DNA of 64,000 nucleotides, taken from positions 2,284,156 through 2,348,155 of the forward strand of contig CAJSYZ010000006.1 of assembly GCA_910574455.1 (NCBI GenBank). The letters run 5' to 3'. This document shows positions 23,834 through 33,268 of this stretch, in pieces (within the stretch, counting starts at the first letter, position 1; every line of letters begins with the position of its first letter). The translations under genes were made by a program, and so were the position numbers. This DNA comes from Trichaptum fuscoviolaceum (Eukaryota; Basidiomycota; Agaricomycetes; Hymenochaetales; Trichaptaceae). The notes beneath the pieces are model-generated. The model was given only the letters and a program-made list of their open reading frames with translations. It was not told the origin of the DNA and searched no databases.

Positions 23834-24828
23834 ACAAGCAGTTAGAGGCTGTGAGTTGCTAACTCACAGCAAAGCCCGCGACCCGGGAATGGGTATAGAA
23901 GAGAAAAAATATTTATTGTTAAGAACACATGTAGTACAGAAGTATTGTACACCACTGGCATACTCTTGCTGCCGCATAAGCATCTGCCACAGGAACAGGA
24001 AATAAAAACAAACATGTTCCAAGCAAATGAGAAGAGTGTGCCCGTCGCAAGACCATCAATTGGGAGCTTGTTTGGGAGCATCATTCCTGGCAATAAGGAC
24101 AAAGGGCTGTTGTCTCCCGAAATGTCAGGACAGTATCTGCCTGAGCAGCGGCGTACAGTACAATGGTGGTGCATCCTTCTGTGTCCCCACTGGTACAATA
24201 CGGACACTGTCTTCTATTGATTATGGAAAGCAAAAGTAGCCGAAGCAGTCCGATCAGAATACACAGTAAAGAAGCAATATGTTAATGCAGTAAAATAGGT
24301 GCACCTTCCACTAGCAACATTTGCAAAGACACCATCATTCCCATTCCCACCGCCAATGACCCGCCTTCATTCCTCGCACTGAGTTCCAATTAAGCGATCT
24401 GCAATATGGCCAGGGAGAACGCGGTGTGCCCACTCAAAGCCCGGGCCACGTACTTGGATGTGCTGCAGGACCAGCTGTGCTTGAGTAGTTCGCCCCGTGT
24501 TTCCGGCAGCTACAATGCTCACTGCACGTGATACAATTGCGCTTGGTGTCCGCTCGTCGCCAGTGTTAGATGTGCTCACAGACAAAGTCGGCTTTGCACC
24601 GCCGCAGGGTGTAGACACGGAGCAGCAACAACTCGGATGGCGGGCGGTGGAGTCAAGAATGCGTGGAAACATCCTGCTGCAAAAGGTAGTCATCACATGA
24701 CTAGATCTCCTGCCGAAAAGGGTTAATTACCCATAAAGGAAATTTCACGTGACCGGATCAGTTTTCGCAGAGAATCGACACAGTTGCGTTTTTCTAAGGT
24801 ACCCAAGCGACCTCTACAGGTCGCGGGA
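23834..24828 (-). mobile_element. Helitron-like element, unit 3 (Bsd2-like fragment, internally deleted)
   Basis: Abuts unit 1 directly (GCGGGA|ACAAGC at 23,833/23,834). Left hairpin GCTGTGAGTT-GCT-AACTCACAGC, subterminal CCCGCGACCC, right end hairpin GCGACCT-CTAC-AGGTCGC followed by GGGA at 24,828. 995 bp. It shares cargo with unit 5 but lacks about 330 bp of it. Confidence 0.75.
23857..24690 (-). pseudogene. Bsd2/Ndfip-like fragment, copy 1
   Basis: Minus-strand pieces resemble fungal Bsd2-type (DUF2370, Ndfip-like) membrane adaptors that steer proteins to Rsp5/Nedd4 ubiquitin ligases: GPGFEWAHRVLPGH, VIGGGNGNDGVFANV and PIDGLATGTLFSFAWN. A TGA sits in frame between the first two blocks near 24,365. 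A frameshift follows the PPLY motif. The region after FSFAWNM is deleted compared with copy 2, jumping to the extreme C-terminal part. The coding trace runs into the terminal hairpin of the element. Confidence 0.8.
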
Positions 24829-24984
24829 ATAACTTACAAGCAGTTAGAGGCTGTGAGTTAACTCACAGCAGAGCCCGCGACCCATGGATCAACATGAAGG
24901 AAGTGCTCTCCTTTTTTACAAGTAGTTAGAGTCTATTACTATCTATACAATTGAATCGTTTGTGGACTTTGACTGCCTGAGAAG

Positions 24985-25765
24985 GTGGCATGTAAAGTAG
25001 ATGTTACCCCCAGCAACCAAAACAGGTCTACAACTGTCACCAGTGCACTGCCCACGAGCAAGCCAGATCACATCACCACAGATGAGCTTGAAATTGGGAG
25101 TGGTTGCAATCTCGAGTCCACCCGCTGCTGGCGAACACTCCTCCGGTAGGTTCTCCACCTTTGCCCTTCCGGTTCTTCATTATGAACCCCTCCTTATGGT
25201 TACAAGGTCCCTTCCGACAGGTAGTCCAACCACCGAGTCTCACCACCAGTCTCAACCGCCACTCTTGAGATAGGCCACAACTGTTCCTGGGTACTTCAGC
25301 TCCAGCTACGTCAAGCCTATACGCCGTCATGGTGGCAGCAATTCTGCCCTCTGCACTGTGGAAAGCGTGGCGGAAGACGGCCATCAGTCACTTGCATCAG
25401 GCAGGGCAGCTAACCCAAACGACGCCCACCCCGTACGTCCAAACCGTGTCTGCATGCCCGGTTTCGCGGATATACAGAATCACATTCGATAGATCTTCGG
25501 ACGATCATGGGACGGAAAGTTCAGCGGCAACCTCGTATGCCCAGGCCGCATTTGCATGCCCGACTATGCAGTGAAGCATTGGCTGCCTTGTGCGACTAGA
25601 TATGAGCGGCTATTCATTCGTGAATTTGATGTTCACATACCCCATATACCGAACTGGCTTTGGCTTTGGGAAAGCGCCTACAATTGACAGTGGCTGTTTA
25701 ATAGCGATAGCGAGGACATGCCTCACTGCTGAAGAGGTGTTTGTTGCGCTTCGCCTTCAAATGCT
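24985..25765. repeat. Segment X, copy 2
   Basis: Homologous to 22,740-23,515. It contains a 103-codon minus-strand frame (25,073-25,384) that is not kept open in copy 1, which argues against a functional protein. The nature of the original gene is unknown. Confidence 0.7.
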
Positions 25766-25875
25766 TGATGGAAGTCGTATATTGTTTCCGCTCAAGAGGA
25801 CGCGACGCCATTAGAAGTGTCAATATGTGAGTTCGACTTTGAGGAAAGGAGAAGAAAGAGAAGAACGAGGACACA

Positions 25876-26318
25876 CGTTGGTTGATAGCCCTACTCAACT
25901 TTGTTTCTTCTCCGTTGTTTCTAGGCACATAGGGTACCGGAGAAATGGTACGGTGGAGTGAGAACAGGGTCTCCTGCCTGTTTGAGCCCGTCACACTCGC
26001 TTAGCAGTGAGCAACAAAAAAACACCTCACGACATGCTTTTTTGTTGCGCAACAACAAAATGGCATCCGAATTCGGAGAAATGACGCAAAAGAAGGTATA
26101 AGCGAGCGGAGTTGTATGCCCGCTTGAGCTCCGCAACCTGCCCTAACGCGTGACCTCATCGTGACAGAGCTCGCTTGCGTTGCTGTTTCTAAGGGTCTCC
26201 CCGTGCCGCGGAAAGACCCTTTCGGCTGGACACCGAGCAACAGGAGCAAAAGAAACAAATTTGAGTGGGGCTGATGGCGATGATGGCGAGGACTGCCGCA
26301 CAGTAGTATTACATAAAT
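25876..26318. other. Extra ~440 bp inside unit 4 relative to unit 1
   Basis: Between two blocks that are nearly adjacent in unit 1 (around 22,495 and 22,508) unit 4 has about 440 bp of unrelated sequence. It includes the A-rich self-complementary stretch GTTGCGCAACAAC (26,044 onward) and a possible stem AAGGGTCT...AAGACCCTT (26,190-26,222). No clean terminal repeat or target duplication is seen, so it could be an insertion here or a deletion in unit 1. Confidence 0.45.
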
Positions 26319-26552
26319 TGAGCATCTTTGTCATTAATATCATGTGAGCAAAATTGACTTATAAGTCGCTTACCCATAAAGGAAATTTCACGTGACTGGA
26401 TCAGTTTTCGCAGAGAATCCGGACAGTTGCGTTTTCCTAAGGTACCCAAGCGACCTCTACAGGTCGCGGGAATCACATGTACACCTTTCGTAGACCAGCT
26501 GCTATTGTATCTGGAGAAGCCACATATAAGAATCCATACAAGGTATATTAAT

Positions 26553-27884
26553 ACAAGCAGTTAAAGGCTGTGAGCTAACTCACAGCAAAGCCCGCTACCC
26601 GGGAATGCGGTTAGAGTGAGAGTGAGAGGAAGAAAATATTATATTTTTAAGCACACATACAGTACAGAAGTATTATACATACTCTTGCTGCCGCAGAAGC
26701 ATCTGCCACAGGAACAGTCCCATTGTGAGTAGCTTCCCAACTTTCAGCAGCCGCAGCTGTATCAAACGTCGGCGCCGGTAAAGGTACAATGTCCTCAGGA
26801 TTTCCCCAGCCGCCCCACATGCTCTCTTCACCACTGGCATTCGTGCCTATGCCTTTGTCATCCTCGTCCGTCCTCAACGCAAACCCATATTGCAGCAGCG
26901 GCAAGCCAAGACCAGCACAAGCACAAAGCTTCGCCGCATGTGTAGTATGCAAGAGGTAGGTAAGCGGAAAGCCCACGAATTGGATGCAAATAGAAACGAG
27001 CATGTTCCAAGCAAATGAGAAGAACGTGCCCGTTGCGAGACCATCAATCGGGCGCTCGCCTTGAAGCATCATTCCCGGCGATAAGGACGAAGGCGCATGG
27101 GCTGTCGTCTCCCAGTCTGTCGTCTCCCAGTCCGGCGGGACAACATCCACCTGATCGGGCGGCATACAATGGTGGTGCATCCTTCTCTGTCTCCTCCAGT
27201 ATAACATTGACACTGTCTTCTATTGAATATGGGATGCAAAAGTAGCTGAAACAGACCTGTTAGACTACAAAGTAAAGAAGCAATCTGCTAATGCAGTAAA
27301 TTAGGCTCACCTTCCACTATGTCCTTGGAGAGACTCAGTTTCGCAGTGACATTTGCAAAGACACCATCATTCCCAGTCCCGCCGCCAATGACCTTCGTTC
27401 CTGCCGACTTCCAGTTAAGCGACCTGCAATAGTGCCAGGGAGGACGCGGCGTGCCCACTCAAAGCCCGGGCCACGTACCCATTGCCACAATTTGAGCTTG
27501 GACGTGCAGCAGGACCAGCTGTGCTTGAGCAGTTCTCCCCGTGTTTCCGGCAGCTACAATGCTCATTCACCTGACACAGTCTTGGTCCGCTTGTTGCCAG
27601 TGCTGGATGTCCTCCCAGACTACGGTGGTTTCGCACCGCCGTGGGTTGTAGACACGGAGATGCTTGGGCTGCTGTTGTTCATTGCGAAGGTACTGCAGGG
27701 CAGCACGCCATTGACCCGCGAATGGTGGATCGTCAAGGACTGCAAAAACGCGTGAGAACAACTTACTTTGAAAGGTGGTTTCGGTACCGAAAGTGCAGGT
27801 CACGAGACCGGATGAGTTTTGGCAGAGAATCCGGACAGTTGCGTTTTCCTAAGGTACCCAAGCGAACCCTTCGGGGTCGCGGGA
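26553..27884 (-). mobile_element. Helitron-like element, unit 5 (longest Bsd2-like cargo)
   Basis: Left end ACAAGCAGTTAAAG at 26,553, hairpin GCTGTGAG-CTAA-CTCACAGC, subterminal CCCGCTACCC. Right end GCGAACCC-TTC-GGGGTCGC-GGGA at 27,884. 1,332 bp. Separated from unit 4 by 81 bp of unrelated DNA. Confidence 0.75.
26647..27500 (-). pseudogene. Bsd2/Ndfip-like fragment, copy 2
   Basis: More complete than copy 1. Minus-strand blocks in order are GPGFEWARRVLPGT, VIGGGTGNDGVFANVTAK, DAPPLYAA, DVVPPDWETT, PIDGLATGTFFSFAWN and the membrane stretch FVGFPLTYLLHTTHAAKL, ending ILLYCMCA at 26,647. Three defects are visible: a frameshift before VIGGG near 27,405, another after PPLYAA near 27,165, and a tandem duplication of the residues DWETT. 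The N-terminal region and start codon are missing. The central part is still an open frame of 188 codons. Confidence 0.82.
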
Positions 27885-27969
27885 ATTACAGGAAGAGACT
27901 CGATGACATAGTAAGTCTACCAACTACGAAGGACACTAGGAAAATATACACGCTGAACCATTAAGTCAA

Positions 27970-29618
27970 TTAGGAAAAGGATATGTTGTTTTTATCGATA
28001 GTGAATTTTGAGCATTCCTGCGGGCTTGGTTGGTTAGTGGCTCTAATGCGCACTTCCTTCCTGAGCTCTGCGGTATAAAGGTCAGGAGTGAGGATGGCAA
28101 CGAGTAGCCGAGAGAAGCCAAGACTCTCTTCACGTCCATTCTTCTTCACTGCCCAGAACCCGAACAGTACGCATACAACTGTCACCAGCAGGCCTGATCC
28201 GTAAACAACAGCAAGGTGCAACTCGTCGTACACATAAACGATGCTGTAGAAGCGGCACTGGGTCTCGATATTCACCAACGGCGCGTTGAGCGGATTAGAT
28301 AGCATACTGATGCTAATGTTCATCACAAGTTGCGGGAGCGCTTCTACCATGCGAGGTTCCCACTGCCACGTCTTGCTCCCTGGTGCCCCCGGTTCGCCGA
28401 GCTTAGAGACATAGAAGTAAGGATTGTAGTCGAGTGCATCTGTCGTATCTATGATGTTCTCCATGGTGTTTAGGTTAACCCTTCCGAGGCCATATAGCAT
28501 CTGAGCCGTGGCGAGTGCAATAGTGTAGATAGCCATCTTGTCAGGGGCACTCGGATCCATGTTGCTCAAGGGCTGAAATGCGACAGCATTTATTGCTTTG
28601 ACTGCCGTCGATGTCCCATTGTGAAAAACCTCCACCGTATAGCTAGTGTTGAAAACCTGGCAAGCTGCCGCCTGCATATTGATGCCATAACCCTCCACAG
28701 TTGCGATGTTCAGTGTGTTCCCATTCTCGTAGATATCATGTGTGCAGTTCCAGATGAACAAGTCTGGCGATGGCTGGAGCATACCACTGAAGTTGTAGTT
28801 GTTCGAAATATCGGAGCAGGTCATAGCCGGGGCGTTGAAAGTAAGATTATAGGCGCACGAACCGCAAGGACTGGGCGGGGCGATATACGATCCTGACATC
28901 AGGTTCTGCGCCACCATCCTTTTCATATCGGGAGACGGTGTCCAAGTCGTCTGACCCGCATTATTAGGCCAATAAGTCCCATAGGTTCCACTGCTCATAT
29001 CTACCGTCGGAATCGTGCACGGTTCCGAAGTGACAGTGGTCCGTGCCTCGGTCCGGAGCGCGCTCGGTGCGAAGATAGTAATCAGAGTCATCGCAGCACT
29101 GAGAAGCGCAAGCAAGGTGAGCTTTGTCGCACCTCGCCATGCGTACAAGGCAGAGGGCGAAAAGGGACTCGTGCGACACTCCATGACGGCTTGGACATGT
29201 TCGATGGCAAGTCCCCTGTTGTGAAGACTTGTCCAGAGAACTTGAACAAAGACGATGCCTATTGCTGTCCCAAAGACGAAGCTCGCGATGGAGGCAATTG
29301 CGTTGCCAGTGACGCCGATAAGCGCTTGCTCAGAAAACCGCATGCCCAGGAGCGGGTCCGTGTTCACTTCCTTTCCGTCGAGGTACAGGCAAAAGTAATG
29401 GTGTCCGACCATTGCCCCTGCGCCAAGCAGGGTGAGGGTGACCATCTGAAACTGAGCTCCATACCAGTGCTGCTTCGATATTAGAGCATCAGTATTTCTT
29501 GGCTTCGATTGGGACTTCTCTCCACCGATGGCCTCGTACTTGAAACTTCCTAGGAGGGAAATCTGATGTTAATCAACTCATGGCATTCTGACCAGAAAGT
29601 AGACTCACCTGTAAACAT
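27970..29618 (-). CDS. Multispanning membrane protein of unknown function
   Basis: A 10-base first exon (29618-29609) and one long exon (29549-27970) give 529 residues in frame. Hydrophobic segments occur near residues 35-55 (TLTLLGAGAMVGHHYF), 80-110 and 145-170, followed by a ~300-residue Cys- and Asn-rich stretch with several N-x-S/T sites, and a last helix (VVYGSGLLVTVVCVLFGFWA) near 465. That implies a large extracytoplasmic domain. The style matches a fungal group often labelled 'formylmethionine deformylase-like' in databases, a label without functional support. The tiny first exon is placed by splice signals and could be wrong; an internal start at 29,445 is the alternative. Confidence 0.7.
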
Positions 29619-30720
29619 TATCGCGAATACCGCGCTGTATGGCAGCAAAACAGCAGCCCTCTGCGAGCAAAAAAAGAGAAGGATGGACGACGTCAGGAGG
29701 CAAGAGTGATTGGACAGATCAAGCACGCTACCAACGATATAGATCACTGACAACGGTCAGGCATCCCACCATACATTCAGTGAGCCGAGACTGATGGAGG
29801 CGTCATTTCTTGGTTCTTGCATCGCTTGATACAGAAGTCCTGGATTCCTTTATATATAGCAAAGTTCGGAGATTGACATTTGAGGTACTATTTGAGCGCT
29901 CAGTGTACCCCTTGCCAGCATTGTCAACCCTTTGTAGCAGTGAGCAGCAGAGTTGTGGTGCAGATCTTACTTATATTGAAGTTAACGTGATTTTGAGAAG
30001 TTTTGGCGAATGGATACATAATTGAAGACGAGAACGATTGATGATCATGATGCCTGAAGAAAAAGTTGTTCAAGACGACGGAGCCTGAAATACTTGTCGG
30101 AGCTTAAAATAATACAAGTTCAAAGCGGTGGGCTTGCGACCCTCCCAGTCTCAACCTCGTTCCCAGGGGTTGTCCCAGTCTCAGGTTTCAGCACCAAACA
30201 TTCGTATGCAGTGCAAAAAGCCTGTTCACTAGATGGCTATCAACGCGATGCAAGTACGTACTGAGCAATCCCAGCCTACTTATATGCAATCCATTTTCTC
30301 GGCTGAACAGTGACAATGCAAGATAAGTGGACTCGGATGTTGTCAGGTAATCTCTGTCTTTGGTTCTTCATCATCTCACGAGGTTATTTACTTCTCGTAT
30401 TCCGAGACGACGGGATAGGATAACTTGATATGATCTACGACTAGACTTGCGAAATGTTTATAGCTCGTTCCGACTCGTGAGCACAGCAACCGGTAACTCC
30501 ACGTCTGACCGTATTCAGTCACGCCTTTGACACTTTAGCTCTGTGCTTCCCTTTCGTAAAGCTCGTCTCATGGCCATCTGCGCTTCAAGAAGATGAATCT
30601 ATTAATGTCTAGTCCTGCATACTCCCATGATCAACTGCGCGTACACTGCGCAGCGAGCTCTAACCCCGACGCCGGACATTTCACGCTTCCAGATCAATAT
30701 CTGCATCGCCTTTGAAGCTG
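29619..30720. other. Intergenic region between divergent genes
   Basis: About 1.1 kb with no supported exon chain. It holds the promoter regions of the membrane protein (left) and of the first P450 (right). Nothing repetitive was recognised. Confidence 0.5.
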
Positions 30721-30729
30721 CTATATATA
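30721..30729 (+). promoter_or_regulatory. Candidate TATA element of the first P450
   Basis: CTATATATA lies about 42 bp before the start codon at 30,771. Position is plausible only if the 5' leader is very short, so this is tentative. Confidence 0.3.
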
Positions 30730-30770
30730 CCAAGATACGCAGAATCGTGGCTACTATTCCTCAGTCGACG

Positions 30771-33100
30771 ATGCCGATCATCAACCTTGCTTTCGCTGCA
30801 ATCTCTAGCGTATTTCTCTATGGCTTATACAAGGTCATATGCCAACTACTGCGCCCCTATTTCTCCTCATTACGAGATATACCTGGGCCAAAAAGTAGCT
30901 CCTTCATCTACGGACACGTCAAAGAGCTTCGAGGCCTGGAAGAATCAACAATTCTGGACAAATGGATCAAGCAGTACGGCAAAGTTATGAAGATTAACTT
31001 GCTCCTAGGAGTACGTGCACTCATTCACAGGTTTATATGAAGCTGAAGATAGCCCCGGGCCTGATTTAAGAGAGAGGCCCTAGTCACTTTGGACACCAGA
31101 GCGATCAATCACATCCTTACGCATTCCATGGACTTTGAAAAGCCTGAAGAAGGTCGCCGCGGCTTGGCCCGATTCCTTGGCAATGGTAAGCACCCTGGAA
31201 TTATAATTGTCACGATCTAAATTAAACGCGCATCACAGGCGTTCTGGTAGCGGAAGGTAATGTTGTTGAAGATTTGAAGCCTCAAATTAATCTGACGTCC
31301 TATCTTTCTTAGGGGAAAAGCATAGACAACAGGTACTTCTACTTTATGCCCTCCGGATCTACACCGCTGACTCTAAATCTACAATTGCTAGCGTCGTGTT
31401 ATGGTCAGTCTTTGAAATGTGACCACCTACCAAAGTCTAAATTGTCTTCCTCTGCAGAATCCGTCCTTCGCTCCAGCATCCATCAAAGCATTGACACCCA
31501 TTTTCTTCCAGAAAACGCTACAGGTCTGTTGCTAGAGTACAATTACTTTTTCGTCTTTTCATCCCAGCTATCATCTAGCTGAGAGATATACTGCGCAAGC
31601 TGGTTACAGAGAACCCCTCCGAACCCGTTGAGGTGTTATCCTGGCTGAGCCGAACAACACTGGATGTTATCGGACTAGCAGGTAAGACCTGTCCCTACAG
31701 TCCCAATCAGACCTCAGTGAGACTTATTGTGCGATAGGCTTCGACTACCATTTCGATGCACTCAGCGTCGAGAAAAAGCCGAGCGAGCTTAATCAAGCTT
31801 TCACGACTCTCTTCCACGCCAACAGGTCCATCGCATTCCTCGACATATTGCAGGCCTACTTGCCGATCCTCCGTCACCTCGTAAGTACGCTTTCAATTTT
31901 ATCTTAGCTACCAGTAGCCTGATAATATTTAAGCCAACCAGAAGGGAGCGCGGGCGGAGCAAGGCGATGAGTACCATGAATCGCATCGGCCGTGAGCTAG
32001 TTGAAGAACGCAAGGACGCTGTACTCGGCAAAAAGCAAAAGGTTGATCGTAAGGACGAAGATGATCACGGAGAGTTAGTGGGCCGTGATCTTCTCAGTGC
32101 ACTGGTGCAGGCGAACATGGATACTGAGCTCCCAGATAACCAACGGATGAACGATGAGGACGTCCTCGCCCGTAAGCTTACTTCTTCGAGAATAGTCCGT
32201 CGACCGAGACTAAACATGTTACAACTTTGGTACAGAGGTGCCAACCTTCCTCGTTGCAGGACACGAGACAACCAGTACAGAGACAATGTGGGCGCTCTTC
32301 GCTCTCGCGCAGGCACCGGATGCACAACGGAAGCTGCGGGATGAAGTTTGCGGCGTCCCCACGGACACACTAGACATGGATGAACTGAACGCCCTCCCGT
32401 ACCTCGACATGGTCGTGCGCGAGACTCTCCGGTTACATGCTGCTGTGACAGCTGTATCTCGCGTTGCGGCAAAGGATGATGCGATCCCTCTCGCGGAGCC
32501 TTATACAGACGTCAAGGGTGTAACTCACAACGAGATACGGTACGTTGTACTTTATATGTTCGAGCTATAGGCAATTGGCTGAACACGTCGTAAACTTTAG
32601 AGTTAAAAAGGGGGACAGAGTAATTGTACCCATCCTAGCCCTCAATATTTTCAAGGGAATCTGGGGGGAAGATGCTTCGGAGTTCAAGTGCGCATTTATA
32701 CCCATTTTGATATCAGATCACTCACTCTTTGAACAGGCCGGAGAGATGGATAAGCCCCCCAGAAGCTGCAACGCAGATTCCTGGTGTCTGGGGACACATA
32801 TTGACGTTCCTAGCTGGAGCAAGGGGTTGCATAGGCTACCGGTTTGCTCTCATTGAGTACGATGGCTCTCTTAAGTCAAAGCGCGTAAATTTCGCTTACT
32901 GTTTTTTTTACTGCAGGATGAAAGTGCTTTTGTTCACGCTCCTGCGCAACTTCGAGTTCGAGATGTCTGTGCCTGCGGAGAGCTTCGAGAAGCGGGCTTT
33001 CATTGTCGCTCGGCCGTACCTGAAGAACGATTCGGAGAGTGGTGCGCAGATGCCCCTGATTGTTAGGGTGTATAAAGAACAGGAAGAGGTGATAGTTTGA
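30771..33100 (+). CDS. Cytochrome P450 monooxygenase, copy A
   Basis: Thirteen exons: 30771-31010, 31071-31185, 31239-31256, 31313-31332, 31392-31403, 31458-31523, 31579-31681, 31738-31880, 31934-32171, 32236-32539, 32601-32687, 32737-32856 and 32917-33100, 549 residues. An N-terminal membrane anchor (residues 1-25) is followed by the proline hinge DIPGPK. The I-helix oxygen motif is AGHETTST, the K-helix ExxR is ETLRLH, the PERF-type motif is PERW, and the haem loop [14 protein letters not shown] carries the cysteine ligand. All key residues are present, so the enzyme looks active. Substrate cannot be inferred; basidiomycete P450s of this build serve xenobiotic or secondary metabolism. It lies tail-to-tail with a paralogue 168 bp away. 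Confidence 0.93.
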
Positions 33101-33268
33101 TTAATTGGCTGACTCATTGTCGTCACTTTGCTTTCATTTCCCCTCGTACTTCCGTATTTCAACGGAATCAGCTTCACTTGGACGAGACGTATGAAGATTT
33201 TCCGTGAATATCTTACAGCATCCTGACTATTAATGAGTCATATCCGAAAATCAAAGGAGGCAAACTCT

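Larger units (their letters stand above)
24836..26471 (-). mobile_element. Helitron-like element, unit 4 (segment X, with an internal insertion)
   Basis: Seven bases (ATAACTT) separate it from unit 3. The left hairpin is a perfect palindrome GCTGTGAGTTAACTCACAGC (24,850-24,869), followed by CCCGCGACCC. The right end is GCGACCT-CTAC-AGGTCGC-GGGA at 26,471. Its 5' region matches the interrupted 5' region of unit 1 (GAGGACGCG-CGCCATTAG block, then the CATCTTTGTCAT block). Confidence 0.75.

Noticed and set aside
20642..27884. Terminal-inverted-repeat DNA transposons (MITEs) as an explanation of the cluster
   Set aside because: The inverted words are subterminal on one side only, ends are asymmetric, and the nested insertion shows no target duplication.
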